Assembly: GCF_964275005.1 (NCBI RefSeq)
Contig: NC_092688.1
Location: forward strand, 23,007,903-23,071,902
Source of the DNA: Diadema setosum
Taxonomy: Eukaryota > Echinodermata > Echinoidea > Diadematoida > Diadematidae
Reading direction: 5' to 3'
Length of the DNA stretch: 64,000 nt
Shown one piece after another: positions 1 to 14,462 of the stretch. Position numbers and translations under genes: made by a program. Below the pieces are notes generated by a model, which saw nothing but the letters and a program-made list of their open reading frames with translations, made no database searches and was not told where the DNA came from. Positions within the stretch are counted from its first letter, which is position 1. Every line of letters begins with the position of its first letter.

Positions 1-2045
1 TTATGCAAATTTATTCTCCAGTAACGCGTGGGACCAGAAAGATTGTCCTTTTTTTCTTCTTTTACTTTTTATCTCAATTATTGTGACTACAAAATCATTA
101 CAAACATCTTTTTCTACAACAATAACTGTACCTGAAACAAAATATTTCAGAAAAAATCATGAAACTGTTTTCTCTCAAGGTCATTTATAGAAAGATAGGT
201 ATAGTAATGCGTGGGACAAGTAACGCGTGGGAAATTTTTGTCACTATGAATATTGTGATGTGAATTGCACTTTTACTGAAAAGAAACTCTAATATGTGGT
301 ACTATTTATCTAAATAGATGTATTTCTATTAAATTCTTGCAAATTTCAATGATTTAGACCCACCAGAACAATAGATATAATAAAAAATATGAAATGCCTT
401 TGTTATCCTTCATTTTTTGACATTTGACTTTGAATGTGACCTTGAAAATAGCATGCAATGATCTTTTGTGAATTATTCATCCAAAGTAAAACTTTTCACC
501 AAATTTCAAGTCAGAATTCAGAAAATTACAAAAAATCCCTCAATAATGTACACATTTCCCATAGAAGACTAAGATTTAGTACACTTCCACTGACTTGTAC
601 ACAAATCGTCCCACGCGTTACTGAAATGTCCCACGCGTTACTAAACCTAATTACTGTACATATGTAAAAATTGCAAGTATGAGATTTATCAGACTAACTT
701 TTTATCTCTTGGATATGATTAGGTCCATTGTGAATTTGGTCTTTTGAAAGTTTCAAGTCAATTAAATCATTAACTTTTATGCAAATGAGAAATAATGACC
801 TAAAAAAGTAACGCGTGGGACATGCTAATTTTGGCCTGTCCCTCATTTGCATATTCAATCAGTTGAGAAACTGAAAATCACAGTCATGATAACTTGTTAT
901 TCAGACTTAAAGATAAAAGTTTTGGTATTACCTCAAAAGTTTCCCTGAATTTCCTTGTCTTATAGTTTGTGTTTCAGGTTAAAGTACCTTTCATATAACT
1001 AACACTGTGAGACTTACTCGCCCCAAAGTGCTCTCATGTCTTAGTAATCATGCAATAATGGTTTCGTACCAGAGCCGCCGCCGTACAGCGGCAAGGTAGT
1101 ACACGTATTGTACGAAACCATTAATGCATGATAACTGCGACCAGCAGCGTGCAGCCCCATACGCATACTGAGTAGCTAACTGTGACCAGCAGCCCTATAC
1201 GCATAGCTAAATGGGGCTTCGCATTGTAGCTTACAGGATCATGACAGATTTAGAATTGCGGGTAAATATCAACTTAAAATCCAAAAATTTCTTCAATTTG
1301 AAGACTTACCAGTTAAGTTTAAGTATATTTTAAAACAAGCTTCGGGCAACGTTTGGTTTTGCCAATAGTCCCTTTCTGTTTGAATTGATGACTGAATGTG
1401 ACTCGGTCGAGAGGACCTTGGGAGAGCTACACTGAATTGACGGCCAGTGCATGCGCACACAAACATCTTATCCGTTCATGGATTTGAAATTTGTCCGCAT
1501 GTGATGTGTGCGTATGCGCTGACCGTAGTAATCAGTGTACAATATATGTAGCTCTCCCAAGGTCCTCTCGACAGAGTCACATTCAGTCATCAATTCAAAC
1601 AGAAAGGGACTATTGGCAGAACCAAACGTTGCCCAAAGCCTGTTTTCAAGACTTCAACTTAATTGGTAAGTCTTCAAATTGAAGAATTTTTTAGATTTTA
1701 AGTTGATATTTACCCGCGATACTAAATCTGTCATGATCCTGAATGCTACAATGCGAAGCCCCATTACGCTATGCGTATGGGGCTGCTGGTCGCAGTTAAT
1801 TGCATGATTACTAAGAAATGAGAGCACTTTGGGGCGAGTAAGTCTCACAGTGTTAGTTATATGAAAGGTACTTTAACCTAAAACACGGAAATTCAGGGAA
1901 ACTTTAGAGGTACCAAAACTTTTTATTATCTTTAAGGTCACCATAATATTTTCATAAAAACTTGTAAAAATTATTATATATATTTTAAAATGCAGAATTT
2001 TTGAATGTCCCACGCGTTACTCTAAATTTTAATTTATGCAGATTT
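1..2045. repeat. motif-studded repeat containing a large foldback
   Basis: The stretch carries seven copies of the phrase GTAACGCGTGGGAC or a one-base variant. Forward copies lie at 21-34, 204-217, 220-232 and 808-821. Reverse copies lie at 608-621, 628-641 and 2007-2020. DNA between copies is AT-rich and has no credible ORF. The copies at 808 and 2007 sit symmetrically outside a long inverted repeat (about 908-1936), so at least the right part is a symmetric element of about 1.25 kb. The left edge may lie outside the window. The repeated phrase is seen directly. Its meaning (subterminal transposase sites of a non-autonomous DNA transposon) is inference. Confidence 0.6.
908..1936. repeat. long foldback (inverted repeat, arms about 400-500 bp)
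   Basis: The left arm (about 908-1437) pairs with the right arm (about 1543-1936). Shared blocks include CGCCCCAAAGTGCTCTCAT, the CAGCCCCATACGC segment and the CCTTGGGAGAGCTAC segment, which recur as reverse complements. The left arm is longer because it contains a small palindrome at 1056-1123 (its ends read AATGGTTTCGTAC and GTACGAAACCATT) and a partial duplication of the CAGCCC(C)ATACGCAT segment. The loop is about 1438-1542. A diverged relative of one arm lies at 46808-47112. It looks like a foldback-type or hairpin MITE; no transposase is present. Confidence 0.8.
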
Positions 2046-2289
2046 ATTTATTTATTGCTGGTTATGCGGAAGGATTTTTACTTTTTCTTTTTGAAATTCA
2101 TGTATTTTAACCTTCTTAGCTTTAAAATGATACCAAGTTTATGTAGATTGACCCATTTTGAATTTTCAGTCTTGTGTGATCAAATACAGTGTAGCTTGGA
2201 CTTGCCCATGTATATCTACCCAATAGAGATTCCTTCTGAATTTTTTTTTTTTTTTTTTTTTTTTTTTTGCCAAAAGGTCAAAAGCCAGG
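2046..2289. other. AT-rich spacer with T tract
   Basis: No gene is seen. A run of about 28 T lies at 2241-2268. The following phrase, AAAAGGTCAAAAGCCAGG, resembles the AGGTCA-rich dispersed repeat found at 18.4 kb. Confidence 0.5.
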
Positions 2290-2680
2290 TTAAAGGGTGT
2301 GTACAGTTCTGGTCGAGGTGAGGATTTAGCTTTTAACGTTTTGCGAGATATTCAGAAATCACTCTATGAGATATCAAAGAGCATGCAGTTCTAAGGGGTA
2401 TCAAATGTTTATTCGATGAAAATCGGTTTTGAAATGGCTGAGATATCCAAAAACAAGGTGAAACAAAGAGATCCTAATAAAGTTGTGGCATGTCGCCTTT
2501 TATTATTAGCACTTTTTTGGATATCTCAGCCATTTGAAAACCAATTTTCATCAAATAAACGTTGAATCCTTCTTAAAATTACATGCTCTTTCATACTTCA
2601 TAAGAGGTTTTTCATTATCTCACTTAGGAATGTTCAAAACATGAATCCCCACCTCAACCAGTACTGTACAGTCCCTTTAA
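2290..2680. repeat. MITE with near full-length inverted repeat
   Basis: The left end reads TTAAAGGGTGTGTACAG and the right end is its approximate complement, CTGTACAGTCCCTTTAA. Pairing continues through nearly the whole unit (for example GGCTGAGATATCCAAAAA and its complement), with a short centre near 2485. A second copy, split by a later insertion, occupies 46063-47932. No ORF is present, so this is a non-autonomous DNA element. Confidence 0.8.
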
Positions 2681-2767
2681 AATGCCAAAATTTTACTATT
2701 AATTTTGTTATTAAAATTACACCTTTTCTCAATACCTTGCAAATTACTCTATGATGCACAAACTTAA

Positions 2768-3514
2768 CCCTAAAAGGGCCAGGGGGCGGAATCCGCCCCC
2801 CTCGACGTTTCGCGCTATAATTCTGTAACGCGAGAAGGCCTCGTCGCGAGGCTTCTTGACTTTGTTTGTTCAAGTCTTGCGCAACTTTTGAGACCAAATT
2901 TGCGACGTCCGCGCATACTTTTGCGAAGCCACGCCCATTTTTGTAATGGAATGTCGCCCCAAATTGGGCACAATTTTGTGATTTTGTGTGCATTTCCTAT
3001 GGAAAACAGTGCTCTGTCATGAAAGTCATAAAAACCTGATTGTTTTTACAATTAATCACTTTCATTGATTAGTTTTGTGCTAATTATGGTAGAAAAGTGG
3101 TCAGTGACAATTTCCAATAAAAAACAAAAGTTGAAAAACAAAGAAATACATGAGAAATTCTGAAAACAATAAAATACATAAGAATTGAAATGAGTTTTGA
3201 AAGTTTTTGTGATGTACAATTGTTGAATATGCCAAAACAGATTTACAGATCAAAAATTAGACTCTCGATGCTTTTAATTAGGCTAAAATATGATCTTGAG
3301 CTTAATTTGCATAATTAAAATTAGAAATTGCTTGTTTCAAAAAATCTTATGACACAATATTGTAGATTATGACGCGGGTCTCACGCATGCCAAATTTCAT
3401 CGCGATCGCACCACCGATGGCCGAGATCTCGGGGGGGGGGGGGGGGGGGGGGGGGCGGAATCCACCCCCCCCCCTGGTCTGAGCATAGCCAAAAAAAGCC
3501 CGGCCCCTTTAGGG
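2768..3514. mobile_element. non-autonomous piggyBac-like element
   Basis: The ends read CCCTAAAAGGGCC and GGCCCCTTTAGGG, and both are flanked by TTAA (2764-2767 and 3515-3518). TTAA target duplication is the hallmark of the piggyBac superfamily. GC-rich patches (GGGGGCGGAATCC near 2780 and its relative near 3455) lie just inside each end. The interior has no transposase. A G homopolymer (about 3430-3456) is at its right side. Confidence 0.75.
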
Positions 3515-3518
3515 TTAA

Positions 3519-3957
3519 AAGGGTCAAAAGTCAAGTAAAAATTCTCAAATCCCCAAATACCTGCTCTCTTAGACAATATTGCCATTCATTCTAAACCAAG
3601 TTCAAGGAAAGTGAACATTCAATACATTTGTGACAAACATGTCATTTCGATATTTTGCCATTTACTGTACTTGAAACTGTCAGCATACATTATCAAGACG
3701 TACATGGCTTGTACTATAGACTTCCTGGGAAAACCATGCATCATGGCGGAGGCACACCAGGCGCCATAGCGACATTTCTAGTTGAATGTCAAGATCAAAA
3801 TGTATAACTACCTGAGCACCGTGGCCAGCTGCAATCCAACTTTGACGATATGATTTGGTGTTCTCAGTTGATTTTCAATGTGACTTTGAAACAGCTTTAC
3901 ATCCTCTGATACTTTGCTTCTGTTTTCTTGCTTTGCTTTTCTTTTTTTCTTTTTCAG
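3519..3957. other. probable CHEK2 intron; no exon recognised
   Basis: The earlier FHA exons and the SQ/TQ cluster of CHEK2 are not visible here or further left. The stretch ends in a pyrimidine tract and the CAG acceptor of the first recognised exon. The N-terminal exons probably lie before the window, which would place all of 1-3957 in an intron. Confidence 0.45.
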
Positions 3958-6900
3958 GAGACTAAAGACCACTGCAGCTTCTACTTTATCGAAGATAAGA
4001 GCTCAAATGGGACATTTGTCAATGGAGAGAAACTTGGTAATAAGAAAGTTGCAGTACATTGTATATGCCAGATTATCTTCAGATGTCACTCTCTTTTTCT
4101 ATCCCCATCCAAAAAGGGGAAAAAGAAGAAAAAAACAAAACAAAACCCAAAACGTACCTCCGTATGTGTTTACTATACTGGCTGGTATTAGAATGGCAAT
4201 GGAAAAGTACTTCAAATCTTTGATGTTTTCTTCATTGTCACTTTTGTGATCAGTTCTACACATGTCAGTAAATTCAACACAATTGACAACACAAATGACA
4301 ATGTTCTGCGCGAAAACAAGGTTAAATCAAATCTATTCACATAGAATGACAGATTTAACGTGAAAGTAAACGACCTGTGAAACTTTGATTCTCCAACATT
4401 TATGTGATCATAACTCTGCAATTTCTTTAGTGTTCCTTGATTTGCTGCTGCTTTTATTTTTCTGCTTTCTTAATTCTATAGGTATAGTGGAATTTATTCT
4501 TTAAGTATTTGTTTTGCCATCATAGTATACTTTCATTGCTCTGTGGAGTGTAATATCAATGCAACTTACCTTCTTTCCTCATCCTCCATGTAATCTCATT
4601 CACTTGTTTTTGTTTTTTTTTCTTTCTCTTGTTCACAGGTAAAGGACGGAAGCAAGTCCTAAACAATAATGATGAAATTGCCTTGTCTATGCCCAAGAAC
4701 AAAGGTGAGAGTCTTTGATTTATGCTAGCTGTATATGGTTGACAAATGTGATTTATTTATTATTCTAAACTTTGCAAAATCAGTGGAAGTGCTATTGCTA
4801 CTGGCAACAAGTTTTCCAACAAACCTTTGTGAACTTGGTGGGGAATAAAGTCGTACATGAGGTGTATGTTATGGCCCAAGCTGTATGCGATCTGCTTTGC
4901 CATTGTGACTATCTGCACTTTTAGACCTCAGTTACTCTCCAATTTTGGACCTCTGCTATCTTGTACAGTTCAAGTTCAATCTTCCTACCTTGAAACAAAA
5001 CTTCGAAATCAGTTTTACCTTGTGCAGACAACATACATTGTCACCACAAGCCCACACTTTAGACATTGTTGTTAGAAGCAACCTCTGTGTACTTTCTTCT
5101 TCCAAATGCAGCATATGTCTTCATGGATACATCAGACTCGGACCAAAGCAGTCTTCCAGAAGCACTGAGGGAGAAGTACATCATGTCCAAGCTTCTAGGA
5201 AGGTCAGTGTCCAGTCACATGCTGCAGAGCTGCACAGTTCTGTAAATGTGGAAATTTTCGCGGTGTTGAAATTTTTCGCGCATTTTACGCGACCAGGAAC
5301 TAGCACGAAAATAAAAGCAGCCGAATATTTTTGCTTGCCATTATGTTCCAGATGTTGATGTCTTGATTCCGCTGAATTAAACACACGCGAAACTTCACTT
5401 ACCTGGCCGAGCGCGAAAAATTAATCACGTGAAAATATCCACTTCTACAGAAACCCATTTTCTCTACTGGTCCAACCAGTCTGTTGGACCAGTAGGCACC
5501 CATTTTTTTTTTTCTATTTTTTTTTTACTTGTCCATTCCTGAAAAAGTTACTGGTCCAACAGTGATTTTTACTGGTCCTGTACTGTTGGACCAGTGCCGG
5601 TGTGCAAGCCTTGCATAATGGATGATTTTGTTCTTGCATTCTGCAGTTGAGACTTCAGCAAATGATGAAATGGATCTTTACAAAGTGTATTCTGTCTCAG
5701 TGACAGGGTCATTGACAATAACAACAACAGAAAAGAAATAACGTTGGTGTTTTCGTTGATTTTCTTGATTTCATATTTGATGGAGTTTGACCCTGTATTA
5801 ACATTTCTTATATTCTTGTACTCTGGTGCATTTCAGGGGAGCATGTGGACAGGTGAAACTGGCCTTTGAAAAGGGAAATTGCCGGAAAGTGGCCGTCAAG
5901 ATCATAGAGAAGAAGACATTCTCCATGGGGGGCACCATGGTGCGGGTAAGATTGCCAGTTTTATTTTTATTTTTCATTTTACTGTTACTTTCCTGGAATA
6001 AGATTGTGTGATTGATCTGCATTATAATAAACATCAATGGAAGAGACCATATTAATGATCTCATTCTAACAGCAGAAAATAAAAAGAATGCCTTCACTTT
6101 CTCAGTAAAATATTTCCCTTTATTCTAATGCGATCGTTAGGTTCACTTTCAAAAGCCAATGTCATTGTCTTTTATCTCTGTCATCTTATAATTTAAACTG
6201 GTCAGAGAGGTCCAATAATCAAACTGCTCTCAGAAATAGTTATTACATGTAGTATTGTTTGACATTTTGTAGGAACCCAATTGATCTGGCATATCATGGC
6301 TGCCTTCTTTTTGAATAGTGCACCTTTTAGACGCACAATGATATTTTTGCCAATCCTATCAACCTGATTTGATGACAGAAAATATCATAAATTCTGCTGC
6401 TCTATGCCTGTTGCCATAGTGATTTGAAGCATTTTTTTGTTGTTTTTTTATGTCAATGCAGAATATGGAGAAGACTGTGATGGAAGAAGTGAGGATACTG
6501 AAGAGACTTCACCATGTAAGTTGATGATATGAATATTTCAGATTGTCACAGTGAATCTTTGCACTTCTATGGGATAGCATGGTGTCAGAAGTGTTGTTGG
6601 AATAGACTGGTCATCTTCCATAGTCACTGCCCAGAATTAGATGAATCCACCTTGCCTTTGTCAAATCCAATGTGACCAGAAAAATTCGAAGAGTTTTTTT
6701 TTACTTAAATAGTAGAATTAACATATGTTTATCCATCCGGATAATTGTTCTTTTCTGACTTAGCCCTTTTTTTTTTTTGACTCTTGCAAGAATGATTTAG
6801 GCTAGGTTGACTGTATTTTCTTCTTACTTTTTGTTGTATTGGATCCGGCATTAAATAAGTGCTGGGATTGAAGGCATGCACACTGGGTTCATACTGTAAA

Positions 6901-9900
6901 ACCAGAACCATTTGCAGTATGAAACTTTTGTGAATTGGAGCTTTTTACTTTCGCAAATCTTGGCTACTCACAAAATTTGCGAAAGTTTCAAGCACACAGA
7001 CATTTCTGGTTTTACAGTATTGAAGACTGGAGCAGGATCTTTGTTGTGTGGGTTCTCTGCTGTATGAGTACCTTACGAAGTTACCTTCAGCTTGTCTGGT
7101 GTGTGATGTACATGACAGAAAAGAAGAAGAAGAAAAAAAAAAACATCGCTGTGAAACTGAAACTTGTAAGAGTTATTCTTTGTTATGTATGCAAAATGTA
7201 TTGGAAAATAATTAAGTGATGTTACATCGGTAGATACAGTTACCAGGAAGAGCAATAGGTGTTCTGTGCCAAGTCAGATTTTGTTTCATTCTTGGGATGC
7301 ATCATAGGAAAAAAAAAAAAAAAAAAAGAAATAAATTGTAACAAAGTTTAAAAAAAAAAAAATGTTGGTACATATCCTGTTTTGTTTTGCTTTAGAGACA
7401 CCGGAGAATGAAAAGTGATTGCAAAACAAATTTTATTTTAATAGATTCATACCAAACAAAAAGGCTTTTGGCCTGAAAAACTCCATAGTGTTGTACTGTT
7501 CATGCTTAAAAAGATAATAAAAAGTAAAAACAGAAATAGAAAATTCTATGACTTGAAGAAAAGCTGACTGCTCTTTTGTGTCTCTTATCCAGCCTTGTAT
7601 TATAGGTATAGAAGACGTCTTTGATACTCCTGATGTCCTGTACATAGTACTAGAGTTGTAAGTATTTATATATTTTTTTTTTTCTGTGCCAAAAAAAAAG
7701 GGGGGGGGGAGGGGGCTGAGGTGTTAGCTTTAGGCCAGATTTACCATAGTACAGCTGTCTTAAAAAAGCCTTGTTGGTAGAGAATTTTCACACTGTAAGT
7801 CTACGTGTCTATGCTTATTGTGCTTGTGGCTGCATATATATTTGACTCAAGTGATGTCTTAACTAAAGATCCTTCACGAAATAAGAAGCAATTTACCAGT
7901 ATGTTTCAGAGTAATACTCTGGGAATATTAAGTTACTACTATTAAATGGAAGGAACATTATTATATGTAACATCTTAGGAATTCTTTCTGCAAAGAAATG
8001 CATTTGCTCTAAATTATGGGATTCGATTTTGTTTCATTTCTGCATTCCTCTTTCATGCAAGATTATAACACAAAGTCATTTAAACAGCATAAGTTATTGA
8101 GTAATATTTGAATTTAACAGAGGAAGTACTTGGAAACGGCTAAATGATCAATCTTCGTGTGTAAATGTACAGCATTGTTTTTCTTGGTAATACATCATGA
8201 AAACAGGTACATGTGTCGTATGCATTGTATTATATTTATTGAAACTTTTTAAATTTCATGTATCTGCTGTTCTAGTGACCCATCTAGCAAATTTGAACGT
8301 AATAGACATGTAGGCGACCATTATCGTAACCAGATGCTTCAACAAGGATAATGGCCTACAAAAATATGTGTCCACAATTCTCATCGAACAATCTAATGAT
8401 GGTATTTTTGGGGCATATCAAAACCCTTGGGTTACTGATCTGTTTATCCTCGACAGCGTACTGTATACGCCATATATTTAGTGAGTCTAATTTTTCAGGG
8501 ATCGGAATTTCCCAACTACGTTGTGAGAAGTTAAATTCGCAATTGTGGAGGACAGTGCTGAATAAAGAAGGGTACGTGTGCACCTCACATTCATGTCGGG
8601 ATCAGCGTTGATATTTTCACCTGTTTTTAAATTCGCAAATAGCATCTGACTTGCGAAATTCTTTGATGCCATGCACAAAACTATCACCCATGTCTTACAT
8701 CCCTTGAGACATTTCTCTCAGCATGCCAGGAATATTCTCTTTAAGCTGTCAGTTCTCACTTGTTATGTATATCATATTCAATCCATCAGAGTTGAGGGTG
8801 GTGAGCTGTTTGACAGGGTGGTCAGTGTGGGGAAGTTTGAAGAACCACTGGCCAAGCTCTACTTCTACCAGATGGTGACAGCATGTAAGGTATGCATGGC
8901 TTCACCTGTGCTGTCATTGTCAAAGCTAAACGACTATTACTGCTTTTGGCTCATAAATCTCTCCTTGTTCACTGTTACAGTGAATGGGAATATTCATATT
9001 TGTTGTTGTTGCTTTTTAAAAAAATAATTTCCCCTTTCTTAGGCATGTAAAATTTGCCCTTGATATTTCTTGCCCAGAAAGCATGCAAAATCTGGACATT
9101 TTGGATTTGCTGTACATGCAATAACATACAAAAGCATCATATGATTTAAACAGTTATAAAGCGATTAATAGCATGCACTAATTGTACAATTTTCTTTTGA
9201 TTGCTTTAAATTTCTCATCATTTTTAGTGTATTGTATTTTTCTCTGTGTGTTTGTGTATGTGTGCTTGAGGCAAGTATGGTTATGCTGCAAAAACAAGGA
9301 TATATACTGGCTTTAGGTACTCCTGCTTGTCAAAAGCACATCAGTAGTAGGTTTTCTGTCGAAACTTCTTTTTTTTTAAACGAATGTGTCTTTTGTTCAG
9401 TTAGTTAAAAAAAAAAAGAAAGGAAGAAACTACAACATATCTCCCTGGGGCATTATCTCAGTCAAGTAAAATGCTAATTGATGATGATCTCCTCCACTTG
9501 TACCTTCAGATACAGGATATATGTTCTTTTATACACATAACTAACTCTATTCCACCTAGGTACTCTGTAAGTGCTCCTATTTATAGTTTGGTGAGAATGT
9601 TGTTGATTTGTTATAATCATGTTTCATTTGTACAAGTTGAAAATTGAAGGAAAAAAAAACAACAACAACTGAAATTGAATTGAATGAGAGGCTGCAGATT
9701 TGATCTTGCCAAGGAGCCTAGCACCTCCTTGATCTTACTTGGAAATGTTCATGGCGATTCATTTAAGTTTCTATAGGTGAATGTCACATTGATGTCACAG
9801 AAAGTAGACCTTCACTTTGTCAGAAATAGAGTTCAAATTGTGATATTTGCTGGATATACGTGTAGAGGTGCAGTCAAAGGAGAATCACAGCAAATATTGA

Positions 9901-12900
9901 GCGTTTGATATGAAGAAAGTGTGAGGCATTTTTTTTTTTTTTTTGGCTGACCTCACAAGTAATGGTACACAGATGGCTTATTCTAGATGTTCTTTGTGAA
10001 GAAAATCACCTGGGCTTGTGGCATTTTATGTTGCATTGTCTTGGAAGTATCATCTTTTAGATTCATTATTCACAGACCGTATGATAATGAGAATTTGCAG
10101 ATGTATAGTATTCTGAAATGATTTTTTTTGTTTTTTTGTTTTTTTGTTGAGAGAAATGAAGCAAAAAAGAAAATCATGGCTTTGTCAAACTAATTGTTTT
10201 CTCTCTTCTACAGTACCTCCACGACAATGGTATAACACACAGAGATTTGAAGGTAAGAATACAAGTCTTAAAACCATTAATTCTTCATGAATGTTTATTT
10301 CTTGTAATTATGACATATGGGATATAAATGACATATGTGAATACACTGCATGTCATATTGCTAAGAGGTACTGTCAAGCAAGAAATATTTGTGGCATAAA
10401 AATTTTTGTGAATTGGAGCTGGTTGCCTTTTTTGTCACAACAAATTTTTTGGGAACATCACTGATATTCAGCGCATATAGTGTAGACAAGGACTGTGGCA
10501 TGCATTGTAATTTCACAAATCTTGGCTCTCGCAGGGTGTGATATCAATGGCTGCCAAAACTTAGGTGCATTCATTCCAAGTTAATGGAGTATCATATATT
10601 GCGTTGCTATACATTGCCCCCCCCCCCCCCCCCCCCCGATTGTTATGATATAAGTCAAATGTATTTTGTGCAAAAGCTACTCCAGACAATGTTGCTTTAA
10701 CTCCTTTTGGAAGCAGTGTAAAAGATGATATCTGCTCTCCGTCAGCCTCTGATTGGTTGATTACCCCCCTTGCACCCTGCCCGACAGCCGGAGAACCTCC
10801 TCCTCATGAACGACAGCAAGGAGACGGTCGTCAAGGTAACCGACTTTGGCCTATCCAAGTTTGTCGGGGAGCAGTCCCTGATGAAGACGCTGTGTGGTAC
10901 ACCCACCTACCTGGCCCCCGAGATTCTCACCAGCATGGGGATGGGGGGCTACACCAAGGCTGTGGACTGCTGGAGCCTGGGAGTCATCCTATACATCTGC
11001 CTGGCCGGCTACCCGCCTTTCTCCGATGAGATCAAGACCATGCCGCTGCAGGATCAGATCAAGAGGGGCTACTACAGTTTCCCCAAAAAGTACTGGGGCT
11101 CTGTCTCTGAGAACGGTGAGTAACATCAAGACTAGGCCTGGACTTTCCTCTCTTGCTTCCGTGTGGTAGACTTTGCTTCATTGTTAAGCCTGCCTCACAT
11201 TTCTTGCAATAAGATGTCGCATCGCATAAGATTGCATGATGGCACACAGTGTGACGAGGTCTTGTGATGCATTAACCGGCAATTTTTGTAACATCTTGCA
11301 ATGGAAAGAGCCACAGTGCGCAATATATCGCTCAGTGGTGCTTGGAAATGCAGCACAAGCTATCACAAGTCAAAATCGCGCATTGTGAGGCGGGCTTTAT
11401 AAAATTGCATGGTTGGCATTGTGGCATGTGCACCGAAGCATAGGTTACATCAGATTTTATGCAGAATTTTCCTATAAATTCCATTTATTGTATCAAAACA
11501 TGTCATGCTATACCAAGAAAGATATGAAGAGTTTGTTTGCAAAAACCGATAAGTCCTTATTTGCCAAATGGAGATATTTGCGATTAAAGGTCAAGAAAAA
11601 TAAAGAGAATAATAAGAAAATTTTTGCTTCTTTTGACCATAACTTAAACAATGTATCTTTATATGTAGTGACCGATATATCATTTAAAAGGTATTATTTT
11701 GTACTTTATGACGGGGCCGTACTTCAAAATCTTAAAAAATGGACTTATCGGTTTTTGCAAACAAACTCTTCATATATTTGCCCCAGTGCTAGAGAAAATG
11801 CAAACAAACAAGAGACTTATTGAAAGCAAGAGAATATTAAGCAGAGAGGGGAAGGTTTTAGAAAAGGTGTGAATTTTCTTCAATTGGTCTCCCTCTACAA
11901 ATGAAATTTGTAAGATCGCAACTGCTGACATGTAATTTAACGAACTTGTCGGAAAAAAAGATTTATTCTGCAAAGAAATAGTCTGTGAGTGACTTCTGAG
12001 GAACAGTTCTTTCGATTTGTTCTTGTATTTGTTTGCTGTTTCCCTGCCATTCACTATAGACTGTCTTCTCTTCTCCTCGTAATACATAATTACATTTGTA
12101 ATTTACTAGTTAATGTGGCCATTATATCTCAGCTATTGACATGGTCAAGAAACTCCTGACTGTGGACCCCAAGCGACGGCTGACCACCCAGCAGGCCCTT
12201 GCTCACCCTTGGCTCGAAGACCAGGAGGTGATTGCCAGGGCGGAGCTCCTGATGTACCCCGGTAGAAACGGCTCCATGCCTCCACCAGCTGCTCCCGTGA
12301 GTATGACTTGGGCCCGTGCCAGACTGAGGCATGTGTTTTGATTTGAGCTTTAACCCTAACTAGGCCGAGCTATTTTAGGTAGATGATAGAGCTGAGGGGC
12401 TCTCTCGTGATCACGACAAAAATCGGCACACACATTGCCTGCGAAGTAATCTACAAAACTGTCAAGATGATTTTTCAAAAAGGAAAATATATTTTATGTC
12501 ATGCATAATGTCTGCATGAAGTCGACTTTTTGCTAGAAATCACTAAACACCAATCCAGTTAATTGGCAGAAAATTGACTTGAAAGCGCAGTTGGCCTTGA
12601 AATTGTTCATGAATTCACACTTTTGAGCCATGTTTGGTCCAACATGCATGCATATATTCATGCATAACTTCAAAACCACGCACCTGGGCATCGCAAATTT
12701 GGTTTCAAAGGTTGCAGGAGACTTGAGGGAAAAAAGTCATGAAATATCGCACTGATAGCTTTTTGTGATGGTGACGTGTAGTCCGGAATGTTGAGTAGGG
12801 ACCCCCCACGGCCTAGTAAGGGTTTAGCATTCTGTCGATGAGTGCCACTGATAAATGCACATACAGTTAACAACAAAATTATTCATACTCTGGGAAATTT

Positions 12901-14423
12901 TTGGTTTTGAGCAGATTTCTTACAAGTGAAGGATGGAGTGATGGTGATTGGGTGTTATATCTCAATATTTGTATTGTTATGCAAATGAGGTGAAACTGGA
13001 ATTAATGTCAATTTATAGAGGACAAATAAGAGTAAATAGTTAACACCCAATCATCATCACTCCATCCTTCACTTGTATGAAATCTGCTCAAAACTAATAA
13101 TTTCTCAGGGGTATGAATAATTTTGTTGTTAACTGTACATGTAATAGTGACTGCTATTTTCTGACAAGTACAGCAGGACATTTTATTTGAAAATGAAACA
13201 ATTAAGTTATTTCTTCACCTGCGCCCCAGAACTGTTCATAGCTGCCCATCGTAAAACCACTTAACTGCATTTATATGTGGCCACTCTTGTGTGTGAGAGT
13301 GTATGTGTAGGTGTGATGTGTGAAAATGTGTAAATGTGTGTCTGTCTTTCTCATACACGTGTGTCATTCTTCTTCTAACTTCCTCTGCTATTAAATCTCT
13401 ATGAAAACACAGTTACTCTGTTTGAAGTAATGTACAGTGGTGCAAAATAACTGTTCCCTTTTGTGAGTTAGGCTGATGTTGCAAGAATGCTGTAGGTTCC
13501 AAAGGGTTAAGAGATGCTGCCACAAGTGGTACTCTCCAATTTCAAGCGGTCATGTAGGATCCGGTTTTGATGGCTCTGGATACAATTGAGGCTGAGTTTT
13601 CACAAATCCTTGACTGGTATCCTGTGTCCCTGGATGATTTTTTTTTTTTCATTATTATTACTACAAGTGTTATACAAAATCCCTGTGATCAATCGCCTGA
13701 GGAGGATGCTTCTGTTGTAGGATGTTGCATACATGTAGCTATGGCTGAAATCCATAGGAACAGTTTTTAAAAGGAAAACTTACATGTATATCCGCACTTA
13801 CGATGTGGTGTCTTGTCGATATGAAGAAACTACATCCTTTACATGCCCACTAGGAATGCCATTGCAGACCCGTGTTTAGGTATTTCATCTTACTCAGAAT
13901 CTCTTTCTGTACAAATCCAAACAGGACAACAGGCACACTGCCAAATAATCTTGGCATGAAAAACATGTTGTTGTGAATGTGCAATGTATTCTAATGCCAA
14001 CAGTTGGTAATAGTTTTTAAGATACTTTTACTGACTTATCAGTGCAGGCATTCAATGGCACCAGAATATCTCAGTAAGTTTTTGGTAAGGTACGCTCCCT
14101 CTCGTAATTTAAGATCAACTCAGAAAAATCTTCTCCAATGTCCTGCTATCACAACAAAGTTTTATGGTGAGCGATCTTTTGCTCATGCTGCTCCCATACT
14201 GTGGAACGCTGTTCCGTGTTATATAAAAGAAGCTCCCACAGTGTTAAAGTTTAAAACTGCTCTCAAGACATTTCTGTTCAAAAAGTATTATGAATGAGTT
14301 TGGTTTTGCATTTATGGTTCATACATCGTACACAACATTTCCTCTTTCTACTTTCATCCCTCTCCCTTAAAGCGCATAGAGACACCACGGTAGCGATATG
14401 CGCTATATAAGCATTGTGTGTTT

Positions 14424-14462
<39 letters not shown>

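Noticed and set aside
3914-4249. ORFs overlapping the first recognised CHEK2 exon
   Set aside because: Only the segment 3958-4036 in the FHA frame is conserved; the rest reads through intron sequence.
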